Below, piece by piece: positions 7,645 to 16,979 of a DNA stretch of 64,000 nucleotides. Source of the stretch: Marinilabiliales bacterium. GTDB lineage: Bacteria; Bacteroidota; Bacteroidia; Bacteroidales; SZUA-534. Position numbers and translations under genes: made by a program. The notes under the pieces were generated by a model that worked only from the letters and a program-made list of their open reading frames with translations, searched no databases and was not told the DNA's origin. Each line of letters opens with the position of its first letter. Within the stretch, counting starts at the first letter, position 1. The stretch covers positions 11,811 through 75,810 of the forward strand of contig DOTG01000045.1 in the NCBI GenBank assembly GCA_003512955.1, read 5' to 3'.

Positions 7645-9489
7645 CTATGGGGTCTGTTTTTTAATGAAAATAAACTGGCCTCCTTCGTCGCCTGTATTTA
7701 CAATGGGGCTGAACCCGGGTGTTTGGTTGGAATTGTTGATAACAGCCACTTTCAGGTCGTTGTAAAGCTGGCTGGCATCAAAAAACTGGTTTTCATTATT
7801 TGTAAGCGATTTTAACAGGTAATATGAAAACACCGAGTGCCCCTCTTTCCCCCCGTCCATAACAGGTTCAATACCTCCTGAGGTAAGGGCCGTGCGCGAT
7901 GGTTTTGAATAAATCTGGTTGTAATATTTGAATGAATTTTCGTAAGGAATGGTTAATGTTTTTCCTCGGAAGATGTCGCCACTAAAGCAGGCATCGGCAA
8001 TCAAAAAGGTATGTTTCGATTTGATTCCGCTCAGGAATGATTGAATATCGGTATTGGCAATCAACCCGGACACAGAGCTGTTTGTGGCATCAGCAGGGAC
8101 CCAAAAGCCACGTTGCAACGATTCGTTGTAATCGCCATGACCGGAATAAAAAATCAGCAGGTTATCGTTTTCGCGGACATTTGCCATCAGCCACTCGTAC
8201 TCCTTCAGAATATTGGCGCGGGTGGCCTGTTCATTGAATAAGGTCCTGATGGAATGGAACTCGTAACGGTTACGTAACTGAGTTTCCACAGATTTGGCAT
8301 CGTTCACAGCATTTTTTAAAGGTTTCCATTCGCCGGAATAACTATCAATACCAATTATTAAGGCAAAATACCTTCCAATAGACACTTCCTGCATGGCTTT
8401 GGAAGCCCCTAGCCCTTTCAACGGGTCGTTACTGCCCCGGTATTGGGCTAATTCTTCCGATTGATGGGGAGTAGAACTTTCAACCTGCTGGTTCATTGAC
8501 AGTGCGAAAACTTTTGACTCTTGGCCCTGAATTTTTGCACCTTCCACATTTATTGTAAGGTTTATGGGATTGGCTGTCGCATTTTTATTAATGTAACAAA
8601 CCAGCTCTATCTCTTTACTTGCTCCAGCATCGAGTTGAAAATCACTTTTGCTTTCAAGCAACATAATTTCAGTAGGGAAACTGTACCTGAGTTTAAGGTT
8701 ATTGGCTGCAAAACTTGATGGATTGGTTAGGGTAAACTTCAAGAAAACAGTTTCGCCAGGGGTAACTTTACCTGAGGTAGATGCAATTAATTCATGGGTC
8801 AGGTTCAGGTTGGGTAATTCATTTTGCGATGCATCGGCCAATTGCCAGATGTAGAGGTAATCAATTTGCACCGATGACTTTTCGGCTACCTGAAAACCTA
8901 CCCCGTTTCCAAACAAGGGTTCAAAAGGCATTTTATGCACGAGTTGCTGGTTGATAAAGAAATAGTAGGTGCTGGCTACTTTTCGAACGGTAAGGGTATT
9001 GTAAGTGTAGTTGTTTATTAGTTTTGAAGCGGTTACCGGAACAAAATCGGTGAAGGTACCTGTAAATTTGTCAATGGTAAATTGCCCCTGACCATTAAAA
9101 AAGAAATCGAACTGTTTGGCTTCGGTAGCAGATTTTCCCCATTGCAATCCAAAAAATTTATTCTGGATTCCCTTTTCAAGCCGGATTTTGAGTTCTATTT
9201 CAAAGTCTTTGACATGGTCAATGACCACCTCTTTAAAATCTTCTTTGGGAACATCTTCGAACGATTGAAAGAACAAGGTTCCCTCTTGCAGATTCTCGAA
9301 CCAAACATTTTCACGGATCCCTAAATACCAATTGTTTTTGTTATTGGTGAAATCCTCTATAAAGAGAGGCATCTTTGTATCTTCTTGATAGGTTTTGTAA
9401 TCCTCTGGGATTGTTAAAATTTGAGAACTTGCTGTTTGATACGTTAGAATTGTAAAAAAACAAATGGAACCTAGAGTTATCTTTTTCAT
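7645..9489 (-). CDS. Secreted caspase-like (peptidase C14) protein with lectin-like N-terminus
   Basis: 614 residues. A signal peptide (~1-23) is followed by a beta-rich concanavalin-A-like/DUF1080-like region (~40-217), an Ig/CARDB-like domain (~235-335) and a caspase p20-type domain (~370-612). The caspase dyad is intact: His451 in YSGHGD and Cys501 in DACFSG, with the typical start RYFALIIGIDSY. Bacterial caspase-fold proteases cleave after basic residues in the cases studied. The protein is predicted to be periplasmic or cell-surface, not cytoplasmic. It is the first gene of a two-gene operon with the phosphatase sensor (3-bp gap). The role is unknown; a proteolytic output tied to the sensor is inference. 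Confidence 0.88.
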   Translation of the reverse strand: MKKITLGSICFFTILTYQTASSQILTIPEDYKTYQEDTKMPLFIEDFTNNKNNWYLGIRENVWFENLQEGTLFFQSFEDVPKEDFKEVVIDHVKDFEIELKIRLEKGIQNKFFGLQWGKSATEAKQFDFFFNGQGQFTIDKFTGTFTDFVPVTASKLINNYTYNTLTVRKVASTYYFFINQQLVHKMPFEPLFGNGVGFQVAEKSSVQIDYLYIWQLADASQNELPNLNLTHELIASTSGKVTPGETVFLKFTLTNPSSFAANNLKLRYSFPTEIMLLESKSDFQLDAGASKEIELVCYINKNATANPINLTINVEGAKIQGQESKVFALSMNQQVESSTPHQSEELAQYRGSNDPLKGLGASKAMQEVSIGRYFALIIGIDSYSGEWKPLKNAVNDAKSVETQLRNRYEFHSIRTLFNEQATRANILKEYEWLMANVRENDNLLIFYSGHGDYNESLQRGFWVPADATNSSVSGLIANTDIQSFLSGIKSKHTFLIADACFSGDIFRGKTLTIPYENSFKYYNQIYSKPSRTALTSGGIEPVMDGGKEGHSVFSYYLLKSLTNNENQFFDASQLYNDLKVAVINNSNQTPGFSPIVNTGDEGGQFIFIKKQTP

Positions 9490-9797
9490 GATCGCGAGTT
9501 GTATGTAGAATCAATATTTTCAAAACTAACCTCAAAAGAAATAGATATTTCTACAACAATCTTTATCAATTCGTACAAATTGGCTGAGATTCTGACAAAT
9601 TTTAATCAAAATATTGGTTGCAAAAACGGGCTTTAGGCCACTTTACAAAAAATTTCATTTCATTTTGGTTTGATTATAAGTATGTTGAAGAAATATGAGA
9701 CAGCAAAATAAAAATTTTCACGTGCTCATGATAGGAGACTTAACTTTAATTATTTTTAGAAGTCAAGAAACTACAATAAACAACCAACAAGGCTTAT
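9490..9797. other. Divergent intergenic region
   Basis: No credible gene lies between the divergent caspase-like and AraC genes. A 72-codon reading frame beginning at 9695 overlaps the AraC start and shows no recognisable features. Apart from the -7 candidate at 9521, I see nothing distinctive. Confidence 0.5.
9521..9528 (-). promoter_or_regulatory. Candidate -7 element for the caspase/sensor operon
   Basis: On the minus strand TAGTTTTG (9528 to 9521) matches TAnnTTTG exactly and lies 31 bp before the start codon. The nearest upstream TTG is 25 bp away, longer than usual. Confidence 0.4.
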
Positions 9798-10943
9798 ATG
9801 GAACTAAGTTTGCATTTTGTTTCGAATCTTATTCTTGCTGTAGTATGCATAGCTATGGGAACCATTTTTATCTCTTTGCCCACACCTCCAAAGCCTGGGT
9901 TGGTAACCTATAGAGTCAGTCTTAAAGTTCTTGCTTCGGCCTACTTTGTATTAGCCATATTAATATTAATCATAATTGTTTTCAAATTACCCGATAATGC
10001 CCGCGAGCATCTTACTTTTACAGGTATAAGCATCTCATCTTTTCAGGCTTTTTTATTTACATTTGCACTCATAGCCTTACTCAACCCAAAATATGTCACT
10101 TTCAGGCATCTTTTAAAACAGCTTCTACCCATCCTTGTGCTTATTTTGCTTTTTGTAATCTCGAATATGGTATATACGAATCCTGTTATAACGCATCTCA
10201 ATGAAATAAGTGTGTTTATTAAAAACCCTACCCTTTGGCTTCGCCTGGCATTCTATTTTTTCTATATTTTTCAATTGGTTTATTATACCTGGTTATATTT
10301 TCGAGTGGAACGAAACTATAAAACACAAGCATTGAATTATTTCTCTGACGATACCTGGTTAAAGCTTTCGTGGGTAAGGGTTGCATTCATTTCGGCATTA
10401 GGTGTGGGTATTATTGCCATGATTTCATATCTGTTTCATCAAAAGTATGATTGGATTTTTACCCTAATCTATACAGTTTTTTACTTTGGATTTGCTTTGG
10501 AATATATCAAGTATAATAAAATTTATGTTCAAATTGAACCCGTTGTAGTTGAGGAAAAAGTAGAATTTATTGCTCCCGATCAAAATAAAACCCGGACAAA
10601 ACCCGGTTGGATCAACCTCAGAAAGCAGGTTATTGAAAACCAATATTATTTGGAATTGGGTATTAATATTGAGGAAATGGCCCGACGCCTCAAAATAGGA
10701 CGAACAAATCTTTCTATATATATTAACCGCGAAGAGGGGATGAATTTTAATGGCTGGGTAAATACATTGCGCATTGAAAAAGCAAAAGAACTTTTAATCC
10801 AATATCCCGACGAACCACTTGGGGTTATTGCCGAAAAAGTTGGTTATAGCGAGCATGCCAACTTTAGCCGTCAATTTAAACTGGTAACCGGCGAATCCCC
10901 ACTCCTGTGGAAAAAACAGCAATTGACATCAACATTGGTTTAA
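9798..10943 (+). CDS. AraC-family regulator with a seven-helix membrane domain
   Basis: 381 residues. Seven hydrophobic segments occupy residues ~5-235 and are followed by a cytoplasmic AraC-type double helix-turn-helix (~275-375), seen as LGINIEEMARRLKIGRTNLS and PLGVIAEKVGYSEHANFSRQF. The architecture is common in Bacteroidota and implies membrane-linked signal sensing with direct DNA binding. The ATG at 9798 was chosen because the first helix begins immediately after it. Its target is unknown; it is divergent from the caspase operon and precedes the porin/chemoreceptor pair, either of which could be controlled by it. Confidence 0.87.
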   Translation: MELSLHFVSNLILAVVCIAMGTIFISLPTPPKPGLVTYRVSLKVLASAYFVLAILILIIIVFKLPDNAREHLTFTGISISSFQAFLFTFALIALLNPKYVTFRHLLKQLLPILVLILLFVISNMVYTNPVITHLNEISVFIKNPTLWLRLAFYFFYIFQLVYYTWLYFRVERNYKTQALNYFSDDTWLKLSWVRVAFISALGVGIIAMISYLFHQKYDWIFTLIYTVFYFGFALEYIKYNKIYVQIEPVVVEEKVEFIAPDQNKTRTKPGWINLRKQVIENQYYLELGINIEEMARRLKIGRTNLSIYINREEGMNFNGWVNTLRIEKAKELLIQYPDEPLGVIAEKVGYSEHANFSRQFKLVTGESPLLWKKQQLTSTLV

Positions 10944-10950
10944 CGTAATT

Positions 10951-10982
10951 TTTATTCTGATTGATCGATGATTCAGAATAAA
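10951..10982 (+). terminator. Hairpin after the AraC gene
   Basis: TTTATTCTGA (10951-10960) and TCAGAATAAA (10973-10982) form a perfect 10-bp stem with a 12-nt loop, 8 bp after the stop codon. No clear T-tract follows, so it may be a 3' end structure rather than an intrinsic terminator. Confidence 0.4.
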
Positions 10983-11301
10983 TCACTAAGTTAATTTACT
11001 TTTATAAGCATATCGTTATTATCTGTGAGGAAGATTGGACTCCGATTTCATCCACTAATTCAGGAACATAACGGAAATATTTTTGTTAATAGCACAGAAG
11101 GGTTGGAAGTGAATTCATTATTGGTATTCCAGACAGTTGCAAAATTTCGGGTTAATTTATTTTGTTAAACAAATAAAATAAAGTTTTCTTTATTCATACA
11201 AGTTCCACTGGTTTTTTAATTAAGAATGGTTGTCGCCATTTTTCCTATAATATCTGGCTATTGTATTGCATACTAAGTTAAAAACAGTTAAAACGGAAAC
11301 T
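10983..11301. other. AT-rich leader region before the porin gene
   Basis: No gene is visible. An upstream in-frame ATG at 11266 would place 12 charged residues before the signal peptide, so it is not the likely start. Confidence 0.4.
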
Positions 11302-12573
11302 ATGAGAAAACTAACCTTTGTTATTACCATTCTGTTACTGAGCGTAACAGTTAAGTCGCAATTTAAAGTTGATGCCGAGTACCGGATTCGGTCAGAATTT
11401 AAAGATGGCCTGAAAACCTTGTCAGACAGTACCAAAAACCCGGCTTTTACCACGGTGCAAAGAACCCGGTTGAACATAGGGTTTAAGGATGAAAAACTCG
11501 AAGTTTATTTGTCCCTTTTCGATGTAAGGGTCTGGGGTGAGACTGCTATTTCCAAAGATGTTCCGGTAATGGGAGTGCATCAGGCTTACATCCAATACAG
11601 GTTTAATGATAATTTGGCTGTTAAGTTGGGCCGGCAAGAGTTATTATACGACGATCAACGGCTCCTGGGAGTAAAGAATTGGAACAATATTGGAGCAGCA
11701 CATGATGTGGCTCTGCTGAAATATAAAAATGAAAAAACAGTAGGCCATTTTGGATTTGCTTATAACAACGATACGGACAAAGATTTTGAGTCGGATTACG
11801 ATGTAAGCTATTTCAAATATATCTCTTTTTTATGGATTCACCATAAATTCAGTGATCAACTGGACGCATCGTTGATGAATATTTTCGACGGGAACCAAAA
11901 GGAGGGAGATTATAAAACCATTTATACGCGGGGTACTTCGGGTTTCTTTTTAAATTATTCATTATCAAATATTAGTGTTGAGGTAAATCCATCTATTCAA
12001 TATGGGAAAAGTGCAGGTGGTGGTGAAGCGTTTGCTTATTTCTTTCATGTAAAACCTGCTTGGAACGCCTCCGATAAGTTAATACTTGAGGCAGGGTTGG
12101 ACTATTTCTCAGGTAGTGATGCATTTGATCCGGGCAAGAAACTAACGGCGTTTTCAAACTTATATGGTTCGGGCCATGCTTTTTGCGGACACATGGATTA
12201 TTTTACCGATATTCAGAAACAGACCAAAAATGGGGGATTGAACGATATCTATGTAACCGCGAACTTTAAGGTAAACGATAAACTTTCATTCTATGCTGCA
12301 TTACATAACTTCCAATTCACCAATAATGTTATTGATTCTGTTTCTGCGCCCGGGCTCAATCAAAAGGCTGATAAACAACTGGGAACGGAACTTGATTTAT
12401 CGCTAAAATATAAGTTCTATCCAAAAGCCGAGGTTTCGTTGGGATATTCTACCTTGGTGCCTTCAGAATCAATGGAGATTCTTAAAGGGGGGGATTCCGA
12501 TATTTGGCAGCACTGGCTGTGGGTAAGTATCCAATTCAAACCAGATTTTTTTATTTCAGAAACCAAAAAATAG
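11302..12573 (+). CDS. Alginate-export-type outer-membrane porin
   Basis: 423 residues from the ATG at 11302, which begins a clean signal peptide (MRKLTFVITILLLSVTVKSQ). The upstream ATG at 11266 is rejected. The mature part begins FKVDAEYRIRSEFKDG and contains RTRLNIGF and LAVKLGRQELLYDDQRLLG, features of the alginate_exp family of 18-stranded outer-membrane barrels, with alternating aromatic strands throughout and a C-terminal strand HWLWVSIQFKPDFF. It probably carries an anionic or small organic solute across the outer membrane; the substrate is not identifiable. The stop is only 11 bp before the chemoreceptor gene, suggesting that solute uptake and sensing are co-expressed. Confidence 0.82.
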   Translation: MRKLTFVITILLLSVTVKSQFKVDAEYRIRSEFKDGLKTLSDSTKNPAFTTVQRTRLNIGFKDEKLEVYLSLFDVRVWGETAISKDVPVMGVHQAYIQYRFNDNLAVKLGRQELLYDDQRLLGVKNWNNIGAAHDVALLKYKNEKTVGHFGFAYNNDTDKDFESDYDVSYFKYISFLWIHHKFSDQLDASLMNIFDGNQKEGDYKTIYTRGTSGFFLNYSLSNISVEVNPSIQYGKSAGGGEAFAYFFHVKPAWNASDKLILEAGLDYFSGSDAFDPGKKLTAFSNLYGSGHAFCGHMDYFTDIQKQTKNGGLNDIYVTANFKVNDKLSFYAALHNFQFTNNVIDSVSAPGLNQKADKQLGTELDLSLKYKFYPKAEVSLGYSTLVPSESMEILKGGDSDIWQHWLWVSIQFKPDFFISETKK

Positions 12574-12584
12574 GAGAATAGTCT

Positions 12585-14264
12585 ATGAATTCGATAAACA
12601 ACTTAAAGATCGGGGTCCGGCTTACAGGATTCTTTTTTATAGTCGTGGTTTTAACTGCAGCCGGATTTATTTATACCCTGAATGCTACACAAACCATTAA
12701 AAAGCAAATTGATGCCATTTACAAAGTTCATCTGGTGAGTATCGATTATTTGCTACAATCCGACCGCGATGCCTACCAATCGAGTATTAGTATTAGTCAA
12801 TTGATGTCGAACGGTATTAATGAAAATGCAGATAAAATGGAAAAGCATCTTAAAGCAGTGAATGAGAATTTTGCCCAGGTAAAGGAACGGTTTGGTGTAT
12901 TTGAGAAGGTATCCACCGTTTCAAAGAAAAGTGAAAATGCTAAGTATATTTCACAATTTCACGACTCTTATGATAAGGTGGAATCGCTTACACAACAAAT
13001 CGTTGACCTTATAAAGGGTAAAAATATAGAAGGTGCTCAAGAAATATATTTTGGCTTGTATGAGGTTCAGTTTGAATTGATGCGAGGAGCCATGGATATT
13101 TTTACCGAGATCACCCAAAAGGAAGCCGATGAAGCTTACAATGCAAGTCAAAAGTTAAGTAGAAATATATTTGTCAATGCTATTATTGTTGTATTGCTGA
13201 TTATTCTTCTTATTAGTGTAGGAGCCATTCTGTTAACCAGAAGTATCACCGTACCTGTTTCATCAGCGGTTAATTTGTTAGATAAAATTTCAAATGGGGA
13301 TCTTGCCGGATCGGTATCTGCAGAACTTGCTGACAGAAAGGATGAAATCGGGCTATTGATGAACAGCATGTCGGTAATGATTGGCAACATAAGCAATATT
13401 GTACAGACAATTAAATCGAATTCCGGACAAATAGCCTCTGCCAGCTTGCAACTCAACGGGACATCCCAGCAGCTATCGCAGGGAGCTAATGAACAGGCGG
13501 CATCTGTGGAAGAGGTTTCAGCAACCATGGAGCAGATATCCTCTAACATTGCCCAAAATTCTGACAATGCCCGGCAAACCGAAAAGATTTCTGAGGCTTC
13601 GGCCAAGGGAATTGAGAAGATAGGGATAGCGGCTAAAGAAAGTTTAACCTCTATCGATACCATTTCACAAAAGATTACCATCATCAACGACATTGCTTTC
13701 CAAACCAATATTTTAGCGTTAAATGCCGCCGTTGAAGCAGCCCGTGCTGGCGAACACGGTAAAGGATTTGCAGTGGTGGCCGCCGAAGTGCGTAAGCTGG
13801 CCGAACGTAGTAAAATAGCCGCGGATGAAATCATTTCATTGAGCCAACGGAGCGTGGATGTTACCCGTGAAGCTGGTGTGTTAATGGAAAAACTTTTACC
13901 GGAGGTTTCAAAAACAGCGCGTCTGGTTCAGGAAATTTCGGCAGCCAGCCTTGAGCAAAGCAATGGTACCGGGCAGGTGAATAACGCCATTCAGCAGCTT
14001 AATACAATTACCCAACAAAATGCAGCTTCTTCCGAAGAACTGGCCTCCAGTTCCGAGGAATTAGCGAGTATGGCTGAAAACTTGTTAAACATTATTTCGT
14101 TTTTTAAGCTCCGCGACGAAAAACAGCAGATCACCAAAAAAAAGACTACGACAAAAACAGCCACGGTAAATAAACAAAATGCCAATACCCCTATAAAGAG
14201 CAAAGGGTACATGATTAATTTCAACGAGAACTCTGCAAGTGATGATCAATTTCATCGTTATTGA
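12585..14264 (+). CDS. Methyl-accepting chemotaxis protein
   Basis: 559 residues: membrane helix 1 (~14-32), a four-helix-bundle type periplasmic sensor (~35-190), membrane helix 2 (~194-218), HAMP (~219-270) and a long cytoplasmic signalling coiled coil. The hairpin-tip signature is intact ([20 protein letters not shown] at ~370-389, then [14 protein letters not shown]). There is no C-terminal receptor pentapeptide; the tail is a Lys/Thr-rich linker. It signals through CheA/CheW, whose genes are not in this window. It is co-transcribed with the porin upstream and followed by a terminator at 14268. Confidence 0.95.
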   Translation: MNSINNLKIGVRLTGFFFIVVVLTAAGFIYTLNATQTIKKQIDAIYKVHLVSIDYLLQSDRDAYQSSISISQLMSNGINENADKMEKHLKAVNENFAQVKERFGVFEKVSTVSKKSENAKYISQFHDSYDKVESLTQQIVDLIKGKNIEGAQEIYFGLYEVQFELMRGAMDIFTEITQKEADEAYNASQKLSRNIFVNAIIVVLLIILLISVGAILLTRSITVPVSSAVNLLDKISNGDLAGSVSAELADRKDEIGLLMNSMSVMIGNISNIVQTIKSNSGQIASASLQLNGTSQQLSQGANEQAASVEEVSATMEQISSNIAQNSDNARQTEKISEASAKGIEKIGIAAKESLTSIDTISQKITIINDIAFQTNILALNAAVEAARAGEHGKGFAVVAAEVRKLAERSKIAADEIISLSQRSVDVTREAGVLMEKLLPEVSKTARLVQEISAASLEQSNGTGQVNNAIQQLNTITQQNAASSEELASSSEELASMAENLLNIISFFKLRDEKQQITKKKTTTKTATVNKQNANTPIKSKGYMINFNENSASDDQFHRY

Positions 14265-14267
14265 ATC

Positions 14268-14313
14268 AAAATGGGCATGCCAGTTACAATAGCTGGTAAG
14301 CCCATTTAATTTT
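14268..14313 (+). terminator. Terminator after the porin/chemoreceptor operon
   Basis: AAATGGGC and GCCCATTT form the outer stem (14269-14307), with an inner CCAG/CTGG pairing and a T-rich tail. Confidence 0.72.
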
Positions 14314-14556
14314 AGAACCTATCCAAAATAACCACCAATAATTAGCACCTAACAAATTCACAATTAACACATTTTTGCTTTTCAGGGACCAAAAATAAGG
14401 TCAGAATAAAACATCTTGCCTTTCTTCAAGATTTGATCCTAAAAATTCAACCGTTGACTTGGTACATTGAAAAACCTATACTAATTTTATTTATTGGTAG
14501 CAAATTCATTTACAGCTAATTTGTATTTGAATCTTTTCGGATTTTTGTAGTAGCAT

Positions 14557-14982
14557 ATGAAAATAAAACTGATTCTAACCTCATTTTTTTTATTCCTTAC
14601 CCTGGAGCCAATGCAGGCCCAAGAGCCTTTAACCATTTTTATGCGTCCTGCCAATACGGGAAACATGGAATACGATGCTTTTAAGAATGAAGCATTTGAT
14701 CTGTATGAATTTTCGGTAACTGTTGAAAAGAAAGCTTTGAAGACCAAGATACTTACAAACAATGAACTGGAAAGTATTAGATATCAAAAAGCAGCTGCTG
14801 ATTCATTATTAGCCCAATCGGAAATATTGCTTAAAAAGCTGGACTCCATTTCAAAAAATCAACCAAACGCTCCAGTTTTCCTGAATACCCAACAAGCCAT
14901 TATTGTCCTAAATAAGGCAAAATCAAATTTCAGAATCGCTGTGGCAGTATTAGAGGAAATGGAAGAAATTGAGGAATTTTAA
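14557..14982 (+). CDS. Small exported protein of unknown function
   Basis: 141 residues with a clear signal peptide (about 1-21, ending PMQAQ). The rest is mostly helical and acidic at its end (EEMEEIEEF), with heptad-like stretches (KAAADSLLAQSEILLKKLDSI) that may form a coiled coil. It has no cysteine and no recognised domain. It stands alone between the chemoreceptor terminator and a lipoprotein gene on the same strand. I do not recognise the family. Confidence 0.6.
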   Translation: MKIKLILTSFFLFLTLEPMQAQEPLTIFMRPANTGNMEYDAFKNEAFDLYEFSVTVEKKALKTKILTNNELESIRYQKAAADSLLAQSEILLKKLDSISKNQPNAPVFLNTQQAIIVLNKAKSNFRIAVAVLEEMEEIEEF

Positions 14983-15062
14983 TACCATCCGTAAACCTTT
15001 CCCATTTTTCTCATCAAAAACATAAATTTTTAATTCTTCATTTTCACTTCATGATCCGGCTC

Positions 15063-15070
15063 TAGTTTCG
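15063..15070 (+). promoter_or_regulatory. Candidate -7 element before the lipoprotein gene
   Basis: TAGTTTCG is one base from TAnnTTTG and lies 59 bp before the ATG. No matching TTG was found upstream. Confidence 0.3.
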
Positions 15071-15129
15071 CAATGTAAATTATTACAACTAGTAACTGAT
15101 AAATGAAGAATAACTAAAAAATTGAAATT

Positions 15130-16011
15130 ATGAAAACATCGTTTTTAAAAATTAAAACAATTGCACTTTTTGTGATGGGTCTGGGAATATTAGCAACCTC
15201 ATGTACCAAAGATGACCAAACCACCAGTTCTGCATTAACCTCGCAGGTAGAGGATGAAATGTACACCTCAGAAGTTTACGATGAGATTGATGACCTTGGC
15301 GATGAGGCTCTTGATTTGGCCGAATCGAATGAAATTACTCTCAAATCGGCCTCAGGTTTTGGATATAACCGCTTGAGTGAATGTGTTACTGTGACCAAGG
15401 TTATCTCTAACGATACCGTTCTTACAACCATTGACTTTGGTGAAATAAATTGCGAATGTAACGATGGCCGGATGAGACGAGGAAAGATTCTAATGGCTCA
15501 TTATGGAAGGTATTGGGATGGTGCGGTTAGCATCAGGTTTTCTTTCGAGAACTTTTATGTTGATGACAATCAGATTTTGGGAGAAAGAGTTGTTTCTCAG
15601 GTTATGAATACCGAAGGTAACCGCCAAAGCACCATCTCTGCCAATGGCTCAGTTGTTTTAGCCGACGGTTCGGGTACAATTACCTGGGAAGCCCAAAGGG
15701 TACGTACCATTATTGAAGGTTCCGCCACCCGCACCAAACGCGACGATGTTATTGAAGTAACCGGTGGCTCCACTTGTACCCTGGCTGATGGGACCATTAT
15801 AACAACTGCTATCGTGACTCCCTTGGTCCGTAAAAACGAAACAGGCTGCTTTCTTTACTACGTTCAAGGAATCCGTCAAACCAATATTGGTGATGAAACC
15901 CAGATGACCATTGACTTTGGTGACGGTGAATGCGACAATCTGGCTGAACTCACCGTAAACGGTGAAACAACAATCATTGAATTGAAGCGGAAGCGCCCAA
16001 ACTTGTTGTAA
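15130..16011 (+). CDS. Predicted lipoprotein of unknown function
   Basis: 293 residues. The N-terminus has a lipoprotein signal with lipobox LATSC and acidic-polar residues after the Cys (TKDDQTTSS), as in Bacteroidota lipoproteins. The remainder is beta-rich and appears to hold a duplicated motif: VLTTIDFGEINCECNDGR and later QMTIDFGDGECDN, each an IDFG followed by cysteines. Charged Lys/Arg ends the chain. No domain is recognised with certainty; an envelope structural or binding role is guesswork. It is monocistronic, with a strong terminator 45 bp after the stop. Confidence 0.7.
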   Translation: MKTSFLKIKTIALFVMGLGILATSCTKDDQTTSSALTSQVEDEMYTSEVYDEIDDLGDEALDLAESNEITLKSASGFGYNRLSECVTVTKVISNDTVLTTIDFGEINCECNDGRMRRGKILMAHYGRYWDGAVSIRFSFENFYVDDNQILGERVVSQVMNTEGNRQSTISANGSVVLADGSGTITWEAQRVRTIIEGSATRTKRDDVIEVTGGSTCTLADGTIITTAIVTPLVRKNETGCFLYYVQGIRQTNIGDETQMTIDFGDGECDNLAELTVNGETTIIELKRKRPNLL

Positions 16012-16055
16012 AACCTACTGCTTATATATACCCCCCTGTGATTAGTTTGTACAGT

Positions 16056-16085
16056 AAAGAGCGGCAACAAGAAGCCGCTCTTTTT
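16056..16085 (+). terminator. Rho-independent terminator
   Basis: AAAGAGCGGC (16056-16065) and GCCGCTCTTT (16074-16083) form a perfect 10-bp stem with an 8-nt loop and a T-rich tail. Confidence 0.9.
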
Positions 16086-16163
16086 CGTTTTATTGAGTTT
16101 GTTTTGGAACACCCAAATGTATAGTGGAGATAAAAATATAATCCAAAAATCCTTCGAAAGATC

Positions 16164-16243
16164 GTTGAAAGTCACAGAGTGACTCAATTTGACACACAGA
16201 AGGCAAATAATTGTTGTTCAATTAGTCACCCCGTGACTTGCGG
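16164..16243. repeat. 80-bp REP/BIME-like element, copy A
   Basis: Begins GTTGAAAGTCAC and ends GTCACCCCGTGACTTGCGG. Two palindromic units (AGTCAC..GTGACT type) flank a ~45-bp spacer. It matches the reverse complement of 56782-56861 at 74 of 80 positions by hand alignment. Confidence 0.88.
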
Positions 16244-16295
16244 AAATAAGGTATAATCAGAAAAATTGGAAGTGCCGGTTTAAACATCAACCGGG

Positions 16296-16303
16296 TACAT
16301 TTG
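16296..16303 (+). promoter_or_regulatory. Candidate -7 element for the flavoprotein/rlmN genes
   Basis: TACATTTG matches TAnnTTTG exactly, 23 bp before the ATG at 16327. No TTG is found at normal spacing. Confidence 0.4.
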
Positions 16304-16326
16304 TTTATCAATAAACTTCCTTACGC

Positions 16327-16968
16327 ATGAATTTACTATTTCCTGTAAACATTACCGAGAACATCTCCATCAATGGCCAGGCCTTTTTGTTAAAATTTAG
16401 AAGGCCCTTTGATTTTAAACCGGGACAGATACTTGGAATTACTGCTCATGAAAACATTACCCCCAGGCTGTATTCCATTGCCAGTAGCCCGCTTGATGAA
16501 TACATTTCCATTCTTTACACATTAAAGGCTGAGGGGCAGTTGACTCCTATTCTGGCCTATCTTAATCCGGATGACTTAATCTGGATTACCGGACCCCAGG
16601 GAAAGTTTGTTTTTAATAATGAACCTGCCTGGTGGATTGCCACAGGAACGGGAATTGCCCCTTTTTATTCCATGTTTCTTACCAATCAGAGGCCGCTGAA
16701 ACTCATTCACGGGGGAAGAAAAATTGAAGATATCATGTTCAGACCCGATCTTAGTTTGCTCGGTGACTATATTATTTGTTGTTCGCAGGATTCTGGAGAC
16801 AAAATATATCCGGGACGGTTGACCCAATACCTGAACGATTTTGAAAACCTGCCTCAACATATTAATTACTATATTTGCGGCAATGCCGAAATGGTTGTGG
16901 ATGTCAGAAACTTACTCATTGCAAAAGGCATCAACTTTCGGCAGGTGTTAACTGAAATTTATTTTTAG
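16327..16968 (+). CDS. Ferredoxin/flavodoxin-NADP reductase-like flavoprotein
   Basis: 213 residues with the compact two-domain FNR fold. The FAD-binding RLYSIASS motif is at 47-54, the NAD(P)-binding ATGTGIAPF at 105-113, ICGNAEMVVD near 183-192 and an aromatic C-terminus EIYF. Shorter than the ~250-residue Fpr average but with all motifs present. It transfers electrons between NADPH and ferredoxin or flavodoxin; the partner is not in the window. The gap to rlmN is 11 bp, so the two are probably one transcript; RlmN, a radical SAM enzyme, needs a reduced cluster, which this protein could help supply (inference). Confidence 0.83.
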   Translation: MNLLFPVNITENISINGQAFLLKFRRPFDFKPGQILGITAHENITPRLYSIASSPLDEYISILYTLKAEGQLTPILAYLNPDDLIWITGPQGKFVFNNEPAWWIATGTGIAPFYSMFLTNQRPLKLIHGGRKIEDIMFRPDLSLLGDYIICCSQDSGDKIYPGRLTQYLNDFENLPQHINYYICGNAEMVVDVRNLLIAKGINFRQVLTEIYF

Positions 16969-16979
16969 AAACGACCAAC

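Noticed and set aside
7645..9489. Considered the caspase-like gene as part of an anti-phage defence system
   Set aside because: It has a signal peptide and is exported, and no defence gene, TPR/NACHT sensor or nuclease is nearby; the neighbour is a periplasmic sensor.
13148..13834. Long minus-strand reading frame (228 codons) inside the chemoreceptor gene
   Set aside because: It is the antisense shadow of the conserved signalling domain, with Ala/Ser-rich artefactual composition and no start context.
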